64,000 bases of DNA from GCA-2683825 sp965662355 (GCA_965662355.1 CBFIHP010000012.1:62001-126000), one strand, 5' to 3'. Positions 28,063 to 37,802 are shown, counted from the stretch's first letter. Notes: a model not told the origin generated them from the sequence alone. Translations and numbers: made by a program.

Positions 28063-29274
28063 ATGAGTTCACTACTGCTCGCAGCGGCACTGTCCGCACC
28101 CTTACTGTCCTTCCAGGCAAACCCCGGCGACGATCCACCGAAGCCGTCGAACGGCGGGATCGATTGGACGTCGCTGTCCCTCTGCATGCGCAAGATCACC
28201 CTTGAAACTGGCGATTGCATCATGGAGCCGGTCAAGTGGCAGCCCTATGTGAGGTGTGCACGCTTGCCAAATGGAACCAAGGTTCGGATCGGCCCCTTCT
28301 ACGAGTATTACGGCTATTAGGTGAAGCTAACCGAAACCGTCGATTGCGGAGGGGAGATGGTCGACGAGATCAAAGTTTGGGTTGCTGTCGCTAACCAGGC
28401 CCACCCTCCCGGCCACGATCCTGACAGCTGGTGTCACAGCGTTCCTTTTGGTTGCCAGAAGTACAGTCCGGGAGGAGAAGCAGTCCCTGCTGTCTTGAAA
28501 GCTGCTTACGAAGAGTACGACTGGGAAGATGTGGTCCCCGGACAAGGCGACGTGATTGTCTTCTGTCGACGTAGTGATGGCTCGGTCGGACATACGGCAA
28601 CCGCCAACGGTGATGGCACCTATTGCTCGAAGGATCGTTATCTTCCTAAGATAAACATGGCTACCAAGCAAGAAATGCAAAAGGCGTACCCTCCCGAGAT
28701 TTGGGATTGCAAGTGCTATCGCAAGTCACGAAACAACGATCAAGCTTTGCTGGTGGACCTTGGCGATCCCTCGCCGCCCAATGGGCCTACTGTGGCCCAA
28801 GCGAATTGGCCTACTGTGGTCCCAGCGAATGGGCCTACTGCGGCCCCAGCTCCGAGCATAGGAGGTTCCGTTTCGCTACCTGCGCCGGAGCCTCTGATGC
28901 CAGCGAAAATCCATATCCTCCAAGAGGATCCGAGCCTGCAGGATGGGAAGCACTACTTCAAGTTCAACGACTCCCACGTGAAGTACGCAGTGCCTGCCCC
29001 ATTGCTCGACAACAGCTCGGACATAGCAAGCATCACGATACAAGGCACGCCGACGGGGTTCGCTGTGGTGATGACCCTGAGTTCATCTGGCATCTCGGCC
29101 GTACAAACGGCAAGAAGCGCTGCCGCTGCTGGCGGGAATCTTCCGGTTCTCTTGATCTGGGGCGGTGAAGTGCACCTCGACTACCCCATCGACGACTTCC
29201 TCAATCCACTGATCACCGTGGCAACCTACGGGACGTATGCCGAAGCCTTGGCGCTCGTGCGAGCGCTCAACTAG
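28063..29274 (+). pseudogene. secreted Cys-rich protein split by an in-frame TAG (two halves)
   Basis: ATG 28063 has a textbook AAGGAG 5 nt upstream and encodes a signal peptide (MSSLLLAAALSAPLLSFQA). After 85 codons a TAG (28318-28320) interrupts. The same frame continues directly with GTG 28321 for 317 more codons that have no signal peptide and no ribosome site of their own. Combined, 402 aa: a CHAP/NlpC-like segment (SWCHSVPFGC; GQGDVIVFCRR.DGSVGHTAT), a Pro/Ala/Thr linker with three repeats of ANGPTV type, and a C-terminal domain resembling the SecD P1 head ('GFAVVMTLSSSG', LLIWGGEVHLDYPI, TYAEALALVRAL). Base composition is AT-richer than the neighbours and it is flanked by repeats, so it was probably acquired. 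It is either a pseudogene, a readthrough gene or two real genes. Confidence 0.55.
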
Positions 29275-29296
29275 CAGCCACCGATCCGACTGAGGC

Positions 29297-29444
29297 GGTG
29301 GCGTTACCGAGTCGTACGGAACGGCGCGGTGGGTTGCCCCGTGGGTGTTCGCCGTCGACTTGGCCCAAGGAGAGACTGAGGCCCCGCTCCGCGCCACGCA
29401 CATGCCCAGGGAGTGTGCGGCGACAAACCTGGTTCGGTAACGCC
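29297..29444 (+). mobile_element. MITE-like element, copy C (internal deletion)
   Basis: Both outer ends are present (GGTGGCGTTACCGA ... CTGGTTCGGTAACGCC), but about 66 bp after the left tip are missing. The junction is at a shared CGA, consistent with a microhomology deletion. The rest is nearly identical to copy B. Confidence 0.65.
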
Positions 29445-29631
29445 GTCGGTTCAAACTAGGAATCGCTGTTCAGGACCCGCTCGACCCAAGGGATTGATGC
29501 ACCAACGCCTCTCTCCACTGCGTCGGGCACTTTTTTTTAAGACGGTGACGGCTTCGCCGTCGCCAGCACCAAGAAAACTGTCCGCGGCGTACCTGACTTT
29601 CTAGGATCCCAGGCCAAGCACGCGCTCCTGA
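29445..29631. other. intergenic stretch with hairpin before algI
   Basis: Contains a T8 run (29531-29538), then a 9-bp hairpin with TTC loop at 29544-29564 (GGTGACGGC / GCCGTCGCC). The T-run precedes the hairpin, so it is not a plus-strand terminator. No gene seen. Confidence 0.4.
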
Positions 29632-31104
29632 ATGCTCTTCAATTCCTGGCACTTTGCCGTCTTTTTCCCGACGGTCGCGATCCTCCATTTTCTGTTGCCC
29701 TACAGGCAGCGGTGGATGCTGCTGCTGGTCGCCAGCTACGTGTTTTACATGTTCTCGGTGCCGGCCTATGCACTCCTGCTGGTGGTCTCGACGTTGATCG
29801 ACTACTCGCTGGGCCGAGCCATGGCGCGCACGGGCGATCGGCGCACGCGAATCAGGTATCTCGTCGCCAGCCTCACGTCGAACCTCGGGCTGCTCTTCAC
29901 CTTCAAGTACTTCAATTTCTTCGCCGAGTCGTTCGAAGCGCTGGGGCAATGGGTAGGCGTCTCCTTTGTCGCGCCCCACAGCGATCTGATCCTGCCCGTC
30001 GGGATCTCGTTCTACACCTTTCAGACGCTCAGCTATTCCATCGATGTTTTCCGCGGCCGGCACGCGCCGGAGAAGCATCTCGGACGCTATGCGCTGTTCG
30101 TCGCTTTCTTTCCGCAACTGGTCGCCGGGCCGATCGAACGTTCATCCAACCTGCTGCCGCAGATTCGCGAAAAGCACGACTTCGACTACGAGCGCATCGC
30201 CGGTGGTTTGAAGCTGATGGGTTGGGGGCTCTTCAAGAAGGTCGTCGTCGCCGATCACCTGGCCACGCTCGTGAATGCCGTCTACAACGAGCCCAGCGGC
30301 CTCGTCGGCTTTCATTTCACGCTGGCCACGCTCTTCTTCGCCTTTCAGATCTACTGTGACTTCTCGGGCTATTCGGACATGGCCATCGGCGCCGCTCAGG
30401 TACTCGGCTATCGGCTGATGATCAATTTTGATCGCCCGTACCTCGCCCGATCGATCTCCGATTTCTGGTCGCGCTGGCACATATCGCTGTCGAGCTGGTT
30501 TCGCGACTACCTGTACATCCCGCTCGGCGGCAGCCGCGTCGCCGTACCCCGCTGGTACTTGAACCTGCTGATCGTCTTTCTCATCAGTGGGCTCTGGCAC
30601 GGGGCCCAATGGACCTTCGTCATCTGGGGCGCGTTGCACGGGGGCTACCTCGTCTTCGCCCTCGCGACCCGGCCGTATCGTGAACGCATGGCGCGTAGCC
30701 TCGGGCTGGAGCGCTTCGGTCGCCTCCACAGCCTGCTGCAGGGATTGACGGTCTTCGGGCTCGTGTGTTTCGCGTGGATCTTCTTTCGGGCCAACTCCCT
30801 CGGTGAGGCGCTCTACGCCGTCAGCCATCTGGGCGAGGGCTGGTCCGAGCTGCTGCAGCCCGGCGGTCTGCGCCTGGCGCGCAAGCAGATGGGTGTTTCG
30901 GATCGCTACCTGGCCACGGCCGGCATCCTGATCGTGTCCCTGCTGATCGCCGAACGGAAGCCGGCGCGCGAGCGCGGCCAATGGCGCAACATGTTCGCCG
31001 GACAACACTGGAGCTTGCGCTGGAGCTTCTACGCGGCGGTGGTCCTCGCCGTGATCAACCTCGGCGCTCCCAAGCAGCAGCCCTTCCTCTACTTCCAGTT
31101 CTAA
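29632..31104 (+). CDS. algI: MBOAT-family O-acyltransferase, AlgI-like
   Basis: 490 aa integral membrane protein, the usual AlgI length, with about ten hydrophobic segments. Family marks are FNSWHFAVFFPTV at the start, PVGISFYTFQTLSYSIDV, FPQLVAGPIERSSNLLPQ, DFSGYSDMAIG and the catalytic His in SGLWHGAQWTFVIWGALHG (about 323). It transfers acetyl groups from the cytoplasm across the membrane for O-acetylation of an exopolysaccharide. It is followed after 1 bp by an AlgJ-like SGNH gene, the expected partner. Confidence 0.93.
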   Translation: MLFNSWHFAVFFPTVAILHFLLPYRQRWMLLLVASYVFYMFSVPAYALLLVVSTLIDYSLGRAMARTGDRRTRIRYLVASLTSNLGLLFTFKYFNFFAESFEALGQWVGVSFVAPHSDLILPVGISFYTFQTLSYSIDVFRGRHAPEKHLGRYALFVAFFPQLVAGPIERSSNLLPQIREKHDFDYERIAGGLKLMGWGLFKKVVVADHLATLVNAVYNEPSGLVGFHFTLATLFFAFQIYCDFSGYSDMAIGAAQVLGYRLMINFDRPYLARSISDFWSRWHISLSSWFRDYLYIPLGGSRVAVPRWYLNLLIVFLISGLWHGAQWTFVIWGALHGGYLVFALATRPYRERMARSLGLERFGRLHSLLQGLTVFGLVCFAWIFFRANSLGEALYAVSHLGEGWSELLQPGGLRLARKQMGVSDRYLATAGILIVSLLIAERKPARERGQWRNMFAGQHWSLRWSFYAAVVLAVINLGAPKQQPFLYFQF

Positions 31105-31105
31105 G

Positions 31106-32119
31106 GTGAAGAAGCTCCTCCTCAGACTGATTTGCCTGGTCCTCCTGGCCTGCGTTCTTCAACTGACGCTGGTGCCCAAGCTGCGCAAGATGAAGGACGT
31201 GCGTCGCTTTGAAAGCTGCTTCGCGCAGGCTCCCGACGTCGTCATGTTTTGCGACAGCACGAATGCCTGGATCGATGAAAAGGACAGCGACCCAAGGGCG
31301 ATCTCCGACATGTTCGAGGATCTCCTGGACGAGACGAAGATCGGCCACGTGACGCGCGCCGCCTACCACGTCCAGGTGTATGCGGCCTTCGTCGACCTGG
31401 TCGTCGCCCGCGGACTGCGCCCGCGCGGACTCGTCATCCCGATCAACCTGCGTTCCTTTTCTCCGGAATGGGATCGCAAGCCCGCCTATCAGTTCGAAAA
31501 GGAACTGCGACTCATCCGCAACGCCGACGCGCCCCTGCGGCTCGCCGTCGACCCCCTGTTGCGCACGCTCCATCTCATCGACGAAGCCCCGGTCACGCAG
31601 CACGAGTACAAGAACTCGCCGGTGTATCGCGGTGAGCGGCTCGTTGGTGTCGTGCGCGACTTCGACAATCCCTCCTTTCGTGAGGTCACTCGGGAGCGCA
31701 CACGCAACAAGATGATCCTGCACTACATGTATCCCCTGCGGGAGGATCATCGCAAGCTCGAGGCCCTGCGCAATATCGCCAGGACGGCCGCCCGAAACGA
31801 CCTGAACATCGTCTTCTACATCTCCCCCATCGACGTCCAAACGGGCGAAGAGCTTCTACCCGACGAGTTTCGTCGACAGGTAGGGGCCAACGTCGCCATG
31901 ATTCAGCAAGCGCTGGCGGGCCATCGCCCAGCTTTGATCGACCTGTCTGCGGCCCTGCCCGCGGACGCCTTTTCGTGGCACGACTATCCGAACGAGCATC
32001 TTTGCCAGGAGGGACGCGCACTGGTCGCCACCAGACTCGCGGAGACCTTTGTCGCCGCCGGCATTGCCAAGCGCGCGGTCGTGAAACGCTCCATCGAGGC
32101 CGCGACAACGAAGCACTGA
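31106..32119 (+). CDS. SGNH-like membrane-anchored protein, partner of AlgI
   Basis: 337 aa from GTG 31106. A single N-terminal hydrophobic segment (LLLRLICLVLLACVLQLTL) anchors it outside the membrane. VVMFCDSTNAWIDE contains the Asp-Ser of SGNH block I in AlgJ/AlgX/DltD-like acetyltransferases, and 'FSWHDYPNEHL' near the C-terminus supplies a DxxxH-like pair. Together with AlgI it would complete polysaccharide O-acetylation. Sequence similarity to AlgJ itself looks low, so the call rests on motifs plus the adjacent algI. Confidence 0.65.
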   Translation: MKKLLLRLICLVLLACVLQLTLVPKLRKMKDVRRFESCFAQAPDVVMFCDSTNAWIDEKDSDPRAISDMFEDLLDETKIGHVTRAAYHVQVYAAFVDLVVARGLRPRGLVIPINLRSFSPEWDRKPAYQFEKELRLIRNADAPLRLAVDPLLRTLHLIDEAPVTQHEYKNSPVYRGERLVGVVRDFDNPSFREVTRERTRNKMILHYMYPLREDHRKLEALRNIARTAARNDLNIVFYISPIDVQTGEELLPDEFRRQVGANVAMIQQALAGHRPALIDLSAALPADAFSWHDYPNEHLCQEGRALVATRLAETFVAAGIAKRAVVKRSIEAATTKH

Positions 32120-32166
32120 GCGCGCCTACATGCGCGTGAAGGCAAGATTCCGCACGCGGCCCCCGC

Positions 32167-32217
32167 GGTGGCGTTACCGAACCAGGTTTATCGCCACACA
32201 TCCGCAACCCCATCGCC
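32167..32217 (+). repeat. MITE-like repeat, copy D (left end only)
   Basis: 51 bp identical to the start of copy B (GGTGGCGTTACCGAACCAGG to CATCGCCC), truncated exactly at the stop codon of the sigma-factor fusion gene on the other strand. Confidence 0.7.
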
Positions 32218-35118
32218 CTAGTCGAAGAGGTTCTCGGGCAGGGCGATCTCGATCCGCCCGCCTTCGTCCTCTTCGCGGATCTCGAGCGTGACGTCGAGCG
32301 TCGTGGGCTCGGCCAAGCTCGCCATTACCATCCCGCCCCGTCCGGCCGGAGTGTGCCGCGATACGTGGAGTCGATAGGTGCCCGGCGCAGGGAAGGCGAC
32401 GGTGGCCTGCCCGTTGCGACCGATCGAAGAGGGAATCGAAACCCTGCGGGCCCTCTGCGAGAAGACCGGATTCTCCTCGATGCGGTGGAACGTCAGCATG
32501 GCCGTGCGGTCTCCTTGCTCGAGGCTCGGCGCATCGTGGGTCATCAGCGTCACCGAGATGCCGCGACGCATGACGACGCGCTCGACATCGAAGGGGGCCT
32601 CGATGAGGGACGGGCGATAGCCCGATGCACGCACGAGGATCGCCGCAGCCTGGGCCGTGGGAACTTCGAGACTGATACGCCCCTTCTCGGCTCGGTTGCT
32701 GTATCCGACGATACGCCCCTCGTCGTTGAGGGCGACGGCCGTCGGCGAGAAGTACAGCGACCGGCCACCCGGGACGACCTCGAAGTCCACGACACGTAGC
32801 TGACTCTCGAGGTCGATTCCATCCAGGCGCGCGTCGCGCGTCGTCTCCCCCTCGCGAACCGAGATGTGATCGGCCTCGAAGAGGAGTGCCCCTTTCTTGT
32901 AGATGCGCAGGACATACTCCCCTGTGGTCAAGCCATGCGCGCGGAAGCGTCCGTCGTCCTCGAGCTGGCCGTAGGCGGTCGAATGCGGCTTGGGCAGGGC
33001 CATGTCCTCGGCACGATAGAAGTAGATGTCCAGATTCATCTCGCCTCGCGGGAGTTGAGCGACGGCACCGAGGATCTCCCCCCCTTTTCGAAGACGAACG
33101 ATCAGGTCATCGGCTCCCGCCTCGAATTCCGCAGGCTCCGCCAGGACATAGCCCGAATCGTCCATACGCGAGAGCTCGATCGAGAACGCCCCTTTGAGCC
33201 CGACCATGCGGAAGACCCCGTCCCCGTCGGAGCCCCCGCCCGAGTCTCCGCTCCAGAAGTCATTGTCCGCGTGGAGCCTGACACCCGCGACCGGCTCGCC
33301 CTCTTCGTCGACACAGCGTCCCGTGGCCCAGCTCTGGATGGACTGCATGCGCAGCTCGCCCAGATCGTGCAGCCCCCTGCGAACGACCCAGGATCCCTGC
33401 AAGTCCGCGCGACCGTCCTGCCCCTGCGGAACCTGACGGAAGACGGACATCCGAACCTCGGCACCGATCTCGATCTTTTCGACGAGCTGAGCCAAAAAAC
33501 GGCCTTCGCCGTCGGTCGCGGCGAGAATCTGCTGGAGCGACTCACGGTTCTCGTTCAGCACGACGAAGAGCAACGGAGCTCGACGGAGAGGTTCGCCGGT
33601 TTCGTCCAGGACGAGAGCCTCCACACGCGGACGCCCCGGATCGTGCAGCGCGACCTGCACGAGTTCGCCCGCACGCCTTGGCCCCTCGATGTCCGCCTGC
33701 CAGTGGAGTCCGGCCTTCCGCGAGCGCACGTGCACGCGAAGGCTCTGTCCCAACCCCACGAATCCGAAGCGCGCGGAGCCGTTCTCCAGCTCGTCCCACA
33801 CGTCGTCGGTCTCGTCGGCGCGCATCGATCCGGGGACCTCCAGCCCGATCTCACCCTCGAGCGGCAACAGGTTTCCTTCGACGTCGAGCACCGTGACCTC
33901 GATGACCCCGGTCTCTTCCGGAAGCTCGAGCTGCACCTCGCCGTCCTCGTCGTGGATGTCGAAAGGAACGCGCACGTCGATGCCCGGACCGTCGATCTTG
34001 GCCCAGTAGTCGTTGATGTCGTAGCCCTCGTTCCAGCTCATGAGCTTGGGATCGAGACGCACGCTGCCCGACGGGCCACGCGTCTTGCCGAAACCGAAGT
34101 CGCCATAGGAGCGATGCCCTCCGACTTCCGGCTCCTTCGCCAGGAAGTGCAAGGCCACGGGCACTCCGGCGACCGGGTTGCCGCGCCCATCGACGACCTG
34201 GATCCGCAGCCCGGTCGTAGCCTCGGGTAGAGCACTCGCCGCTTCGGAGACCGCCACCTTCGCGTTCCCCCCGGACGGGAGTTGTGTACGCGTCGTCGTC
34301 GCCTCGACGACCGCTGGCCCTGCGGAACCCGCGCCCTTCGACGAACTCGCGACGCTCGCCGCCGAACGTCCCCCCGAGATCGCGAAAGTCCGCTCCTGCC
34401 GCGGCCCCCCACCGACGACACCGAGCCACGCGAGCACCCGCGGCCCTGCCACGACTCCGAGCGCCACCGTAGCCACCACCGCCGCGATCTTCGCCCCTCC
34501 GATCCCGAAGAGCTTCGAAGCCCCCCGCGATCCCAGCTTCGCACTCGCACTCGCACTCGCACCCTCACGCACGAGCAGCGGCAAGAACAACCCCGCCCAG
34601 GCCTGCCGATCCCCGCCGTACTCCTGATCCAGCTTCTCCCGCAACATCTTGTGCGCTCGAAGCAGCTGCGAACGAACCGTCGCCGGCTTGCGCTCCATCC
34701 GCGCCGCGATGCGGTTCGGCGAGAGCTCCTGGTAGTAGCTCAGGAGAACGACCGTGCGATACGGCTCGTCCAGCTCCAGCACCGCCTTCACCACGTTGCC
34801 GTGAGCCTCGAGCCGCGCGCGGCTCGTGTCGACCGATTCCTCCGGACGGGCCACCGCTTCTTCGCGCACTTTGCGCCGCCCCTCGCCCCGCCGGCGATCC
34901 AGCGCGACGTTGCGCACCACCCGTGCGAGCCAGCTCTTCGGTTGACTCACCGGAGCGCGCTGTCCCAGCGCCTTCACCCAGGTGTCCTGGACGACATCCT
35001 GGATCTCCTGCTCGCCCTTCAGGAGCCCCCGCACGCAGGAGCGCACGAAGGGCTCGTACTCGAGCAACGTCTCGGGACTGAGGGCGGCGTCGGGACCTTG
35101 ATGCATGGCGGCGGACAT
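32218..35118 (-). CDS. ECF sigma factor fused to a membrane helix and large C-terminal beta-domain region
   Basis: 966 aa from ATG 35118 (GGAGAG 6 nt upstream). Residues 17-90 are sigma region 2 (EQEIQDVVQDTWVKAL; PKSWLARVVRNVALDRRR). Residues 108-165 are region 4 (ELDEPYRTVVLLSYYQELSPNRIAARM.RKPATVRSQLLRAHKMLR). A Gly/Ala-rich transmembrane helix follows at about 208-232. The remaining about 730 residues are repeated beta domains of the carboxypeptidase-regulatory-like type, for example 'TGLRIQVVDGRGNPVAGVPVALHF' and ATGRCVDEEGEPVAGVRL, expected outside the membrane. There is no separate anti-sigma factor next to it, so the fused C-terminus probably senses a signal and holds the sigma domain at the membrane. 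Confidence 0.85.
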   Translation of the reverse strand: MSAAMHQGPDAALSPETLLEYEPFVRSCVRGLLKGEQEIQDVVQDTWVKALGQRAPVSQPKSWLARVVRNVALDRRRGEGRRKVREEAVARPEESVDTSRARLEAHGNVVKAVLELDEPYRTVVLLSYYQELSPNRIAARMERKPATVRSQLLRAHKMLREKLDQEYGGDRQAWAGLFLPLLVREGASASASAKLGSRGASKLFGIGGAKIAAVVATVALGVVAGPRVLAWLGVVGGGPRQERTFAISGGRSAASVASSSKGAGSAGPAVVEATTTRTQLPSGGNAKVAVSEAASALPEATTGLRIQVVDGRGNPVAGVPVALHFLAKEPEVGGHRSYGDFGFGKTRGPSGSVRLDPKLMSWNEGYDINDYWAKIDGPGIDVRVPFDIHDEDGEVQLELPEETGVIEVTVLDVEGNLLPLEGEIGLEVPGSMRADETDDVWDELENGSARFGFVGLGQSLRVHVRSRKAGLHWQADIEGPRRAGELVQVALHDPGRPRVEALVLDETGEPLRRAPLLFVVLNENRESLQQILAATDGEGRFLAQLVEKIEIGAEVRMSVFRQVPQGQDGRADLQGSWVVRRGLHDLGELRMQSIQSWATGRCVDEEGEPVAGVRLHADNDFWSGDSGGGSDGDGVFRMVGLKGAFSIELSRMDDSGYVLAEPAEFEAGADDLIVRLRKGGEILGAVAQLPRGEMNLDIYFYRAEDMALPKPHSTAYGQLEDDGRFRAHGLTTGEYVLRIYKKGALLFEADHISVREGETTRDARLDGIDLESQLRVVDFEVVPGGRSLYFSPTAVALNDEGRIVGYSNRAEKGRISLEVPTAQAAAILVRASGYRPSLIEAPFDVERVVMRRGISVTLMTHDAPSLEQGDRTAMLTFHRIEENPVFSQRARRVSIPSSIGRNGQATVAFPAPGTYRLHVSRHTPAGRGGMVMASLAEPTTLDVTLEIREEDEGGRIEIALPENLFD

Positions 35119-35947
35119 GGGCTTCTCTCCGTTCAGGGGACTCGGCTTGCGATCCCCGGGACGGCACGCCCACCCCGAGCGTTGCACGGCTCTCGGTTTT
35201 CCTCAAGAAAAGCCCCGGAAGAGCTCGAAGGCGAATTCCATCTCCGGATCCCTCCCCTGGAACACATCTCCAATCGTGGGGCGCACGTGATGATCTGGAA
35301 CCACACCGCGGCCGGCCGCGGACCGAAATGGAAGGAGCCGCGGCTATGGCGGCCGCGGCTCCTTATTGGGATCTTCCAGGCCCATCAGCGTAGGGGCTCA
35401 GCGTTGGAAGTATCGTCTTGCTTGGAAGTATCAGCTTGGAGCCGAGAGAGCGCAGGCGAGCGGCGAACTTTGTCCACTCGCAACCCTCTCGATCCGGGAG
35501 GCACAGTAGGACTCTTGCAGGCATGCTCAAAGCCCGTCCTGCTTCGAAAAACCGCCCCTCCCCCGTTCACTCACACGTAGGAATGAAGACCCTGGAGCGC
35601 CGCACCTGAGCAGCCTGGCGAGGCTCCCGAATTCCCTCATTCGTAGGAACAGGAAATCGAGGTCTGGCGCCCCGAGCTTCCGCGGCCTCGTTTCTGGCTC
35701 ACGACTTTTTCAGCACCCGCTCGAGCCCACTGCCTGTGCGCCTCGTACGCGAACAGAGGCCACGCGGAGCTGAGCCCCCTCTTCCCCATGGCGCGCATAG
35801 GCGCGACGATCCGCTATCAGCCGTGAGTGCCAAGGCTGCGAACACGGCACTTGCGATCTTGCTGGGCACGATTTTGGATTCTATTGGTTTTCGCAGCGAG
35901 TTGGACATCTCGTGCTCCAATGTGCGCAATGCCCGCTGGAGGCCCTG
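35119..35947. other. long divergent intergenic region (829 bp)
   Basis: Separates the sigma-fusion gene (leftward) from the CocE hydrolase (rightward). It contains a strong hairpin (35334-35362), a close repeat of TTGGAAGTATC near 35405-35430, and two CGTAGGAA copies near 35577 and 35643. No convincing gene in any frame. Probably regulatory, perhaps including a lost gene. Confidence 0.5.
35334..35362. terminator. hairpin, terminator-like
   Basis: A perfect 11-bp stem GGAGCCGCGGC / GCCGCGGCTCC with a 7-nt loop, followed on the plus strand by TTATTGGG. The weak T content makes termination uncertain, and no plus-strand gene ends before it. Confidence 0.4.
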
Positions 35948-37798
35948 ATGCGCTCAATTCATCGAAGAAGATCGGTTGTCTGGTTGTTGTCTGCCACCCT
36001 CTTTCTGCTCCTCGCTCCTGGGCCAGGAGCTCAGGGTGACGATGGGAGGCGTTCGTCATTCGGAGTGTACGAGGGTTATTCGGAACCCATCTACGATGAG
36101 TGGATAACCGAGTCGGTCTACGTGGAGATGCGCGACGGTGTCCAGCTTGCCGTCGACTACACGCGCCCTGCGATCCATGGTGAACCGGTCGAGGAAGCGC
36201 TGCCTCTCGTGTGGACCCACTCGCGCTACCACAGAAACCCCGTCGCGGCCATGGGAAACCCGCGCATCGAATCGATGGTCGATGCCCAGAGCTCGCTACA
36301 ACGACTGGTGCGGCACGGCTACGTGGTTGCAGCGGCCTGTGTTCGCGGCGGAGGGGCCTCGTTTGGAAGATTCGAGGGTCTGTTCTCCGAGAACGAGACC
36401 CTGGATGCCATCGAGTTGATCGACTGGTTCGTCGAGCAACCCTGGTGCAACGGGAACATCGGTATGTACGGTGGTTCCTACCTCGGCATCACCCAGTACA
36501 TGGCGGCCTCGCGCGCGCCCAAGGCGCTGAAGGCCATCATCCCCGACGTGGCCTGCTTCGACTTCTATGAGGTCGTCTACTCCGGCGCTGGCGTGCTCCG
36601 CCAGGACATGCTTCAGCACTGGGCCGACTTGACCTACCGACTGGACATGCAGGTCCCCGGCGAGGCGGTCGATGCCGATTCCGACCGCACGCTCCTGGCG
36701 CAAGCTCGCGAGGGACACAAGGACAACTGGCCCGTCGTCGAGGGCTACTCCTCGGCGCCCTATCGAGACAGCAAGACCGAGTTGCACCAGTGGGACAACC
36801 ACGGCCCGTCCCCCTATCTGGCCCAGATCAACGAAGCCGCCATCCCCATCTATCACCTCAACGGATGGTTCGACGTCTTCGCCCTCGACACGACGCTCTG
36901 GTTCGCGAATTACACCGGGAACCAGCGCATGATGATGGGCGACTGGTCGCACGCGCAAATGACCCGTGATCGCACACGGTTGACCGAAGTCGAGCAGCTA
37001 CGCTGGTTCGATCGGTGGCTGAAGGGCATCGAGAACGGAATCGAGGACGAGGCCCCGATCCAGTTCCAGTTGATGATCGAACCGGGCGAGTCGGAGTGGA
37101 TCTCCGCGGAAGCATGGCCCCTCGAAGACACGGCCCCTTTCCTGCTATTCCTTGGCCAAGGTCCCTCGGAAACCGTGGCGTCGGTCAACGACGGAAGCCT
37201 GCGCATGGAAGCCACCGAGAAGGGCCAGAGCGATTACAAGGTCGATCCGACGACGACAACGGGCAAGACGACGCGCTGGGACCAGGCCGTTGGCGCGGCC
37301 TCGGCCATGCGCTACCCGCGCCTCGCCAGCAACGACGAGAAGTGCCTGACCTTCACGACCCCACCGTTCGAGGACGACCTGACCGTGATCGGGCACCCGG
37401 TCGTGAGCCTGTTCGTTTCGTCGAGCACCGGCGACGCCGACCTGCACGTCTTGCTCGAGGAGATCGATGCCGACGGCAACGTGCGCTACGTGACCGAGGG
37501 AGTCGTACGCGCGTCGATGCGCAAGCTGAGCGAAGCTCCCTACGACAACATGGGTCTCCCGTACCAGCGGTGTTTCGCCGAGGATCGAGATCCCCTTTCC
37601 GCGGACGAGCCCAGCGAAGTTCAACTCGACCTTCTCCCCACCGCTACCGTATTCAACGCGGGCCATCGCCTGCGGCTCTCGATCATGGGCGCCGACAGGG
37701 ACAACACTCGCCTCGCCCCCAAGGCCGAGGAAACCACGCTCTCGGTCTACTTCGGAAGCGGACAGGCCTCGAGTTTGACCCTGCCTGTGCTCAACTGA
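35948..37798 (+). CDS. CocE/NonD-family serine hydrolase (X-Pro dipeptidyl-peptidase-like), secreted
   Basis: 616 aa from ATG 35948, preceded by GGAGG; a start 12 codons upstream lacks this. It has a signal peptide (RRSVVWLLSATLFLLLAPGPGAQG). The alpha/beta-hydrolase core has VEMRDGVQLAVDYTRP, oxyanion-region WTHSRYHR, nucleophile GMYGGSYLGITQY (Ser near 180), LNGWFDVFALDT (acidic residue) and GDWSHAQMT (His). The C-terminal jelly-roll domain typical of X-Pro peptidases follows (FTTPPFEDDLTVIGHPVVSLFVSSS). It hydrolyses an ester or peptide outside the cytoplasm. It is followed by the sulfatase after 4 bp, so probably an operon. Confidence 0.87.
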   Translation: MRSIHRRRSVVWLLSATLFLLLAPGPGAQGDDGRRSSFGVYEGYSEPIYDEWITESVYVEMRDGVQLAVDYTRPAIHGEPVEEALPLVWTHSRYHRNPVAAMGNPRIESMVDAQSSLQRLVRHGYVVAAACVRGGGASFGRFEGLFSENETLDAIELIDWFVEQPWCNGNIGMYGGSYLGITQYMAASRAPKALKAIIPDVACFDFYEVVYSGAGVLRQDMLQHWADLTYRLDMQVPGEAVDADSDRTLLAQAREGHKDNWPVVEGYSSAPYRDSKTELHQWDNHGPSPYLAQINEAAIPIYHLNGWFDVFALDTTLWFANYTGNQRMMMGDWSHAQMTRDRTRLTEVEQLRWFDRWLKGIENGIEDEAPIQFQLMIEPGESEWISAEAWPLEDTAPFLLFLGQGPSETVASVNDGSLRMEATEKGQSDYKVDPTTTTGKTTRWDQAVGAASAMRYPRLASNDEKCLTFTTPPFEDDLTVIGHPVVSLFVSSSTGDADLHVLLEEIDADGNVRYVTEGVVRASMRKLSEAPYDNMGLPYQRCFAEDRDPLSADEPSEVQLDLLPTATVFNAGHRLRLSIMGADRDNTRLAPKAEETTLSVYFGSGQASSLTLPVLN

Positions 37799-37802
37799 GC
37801 CC

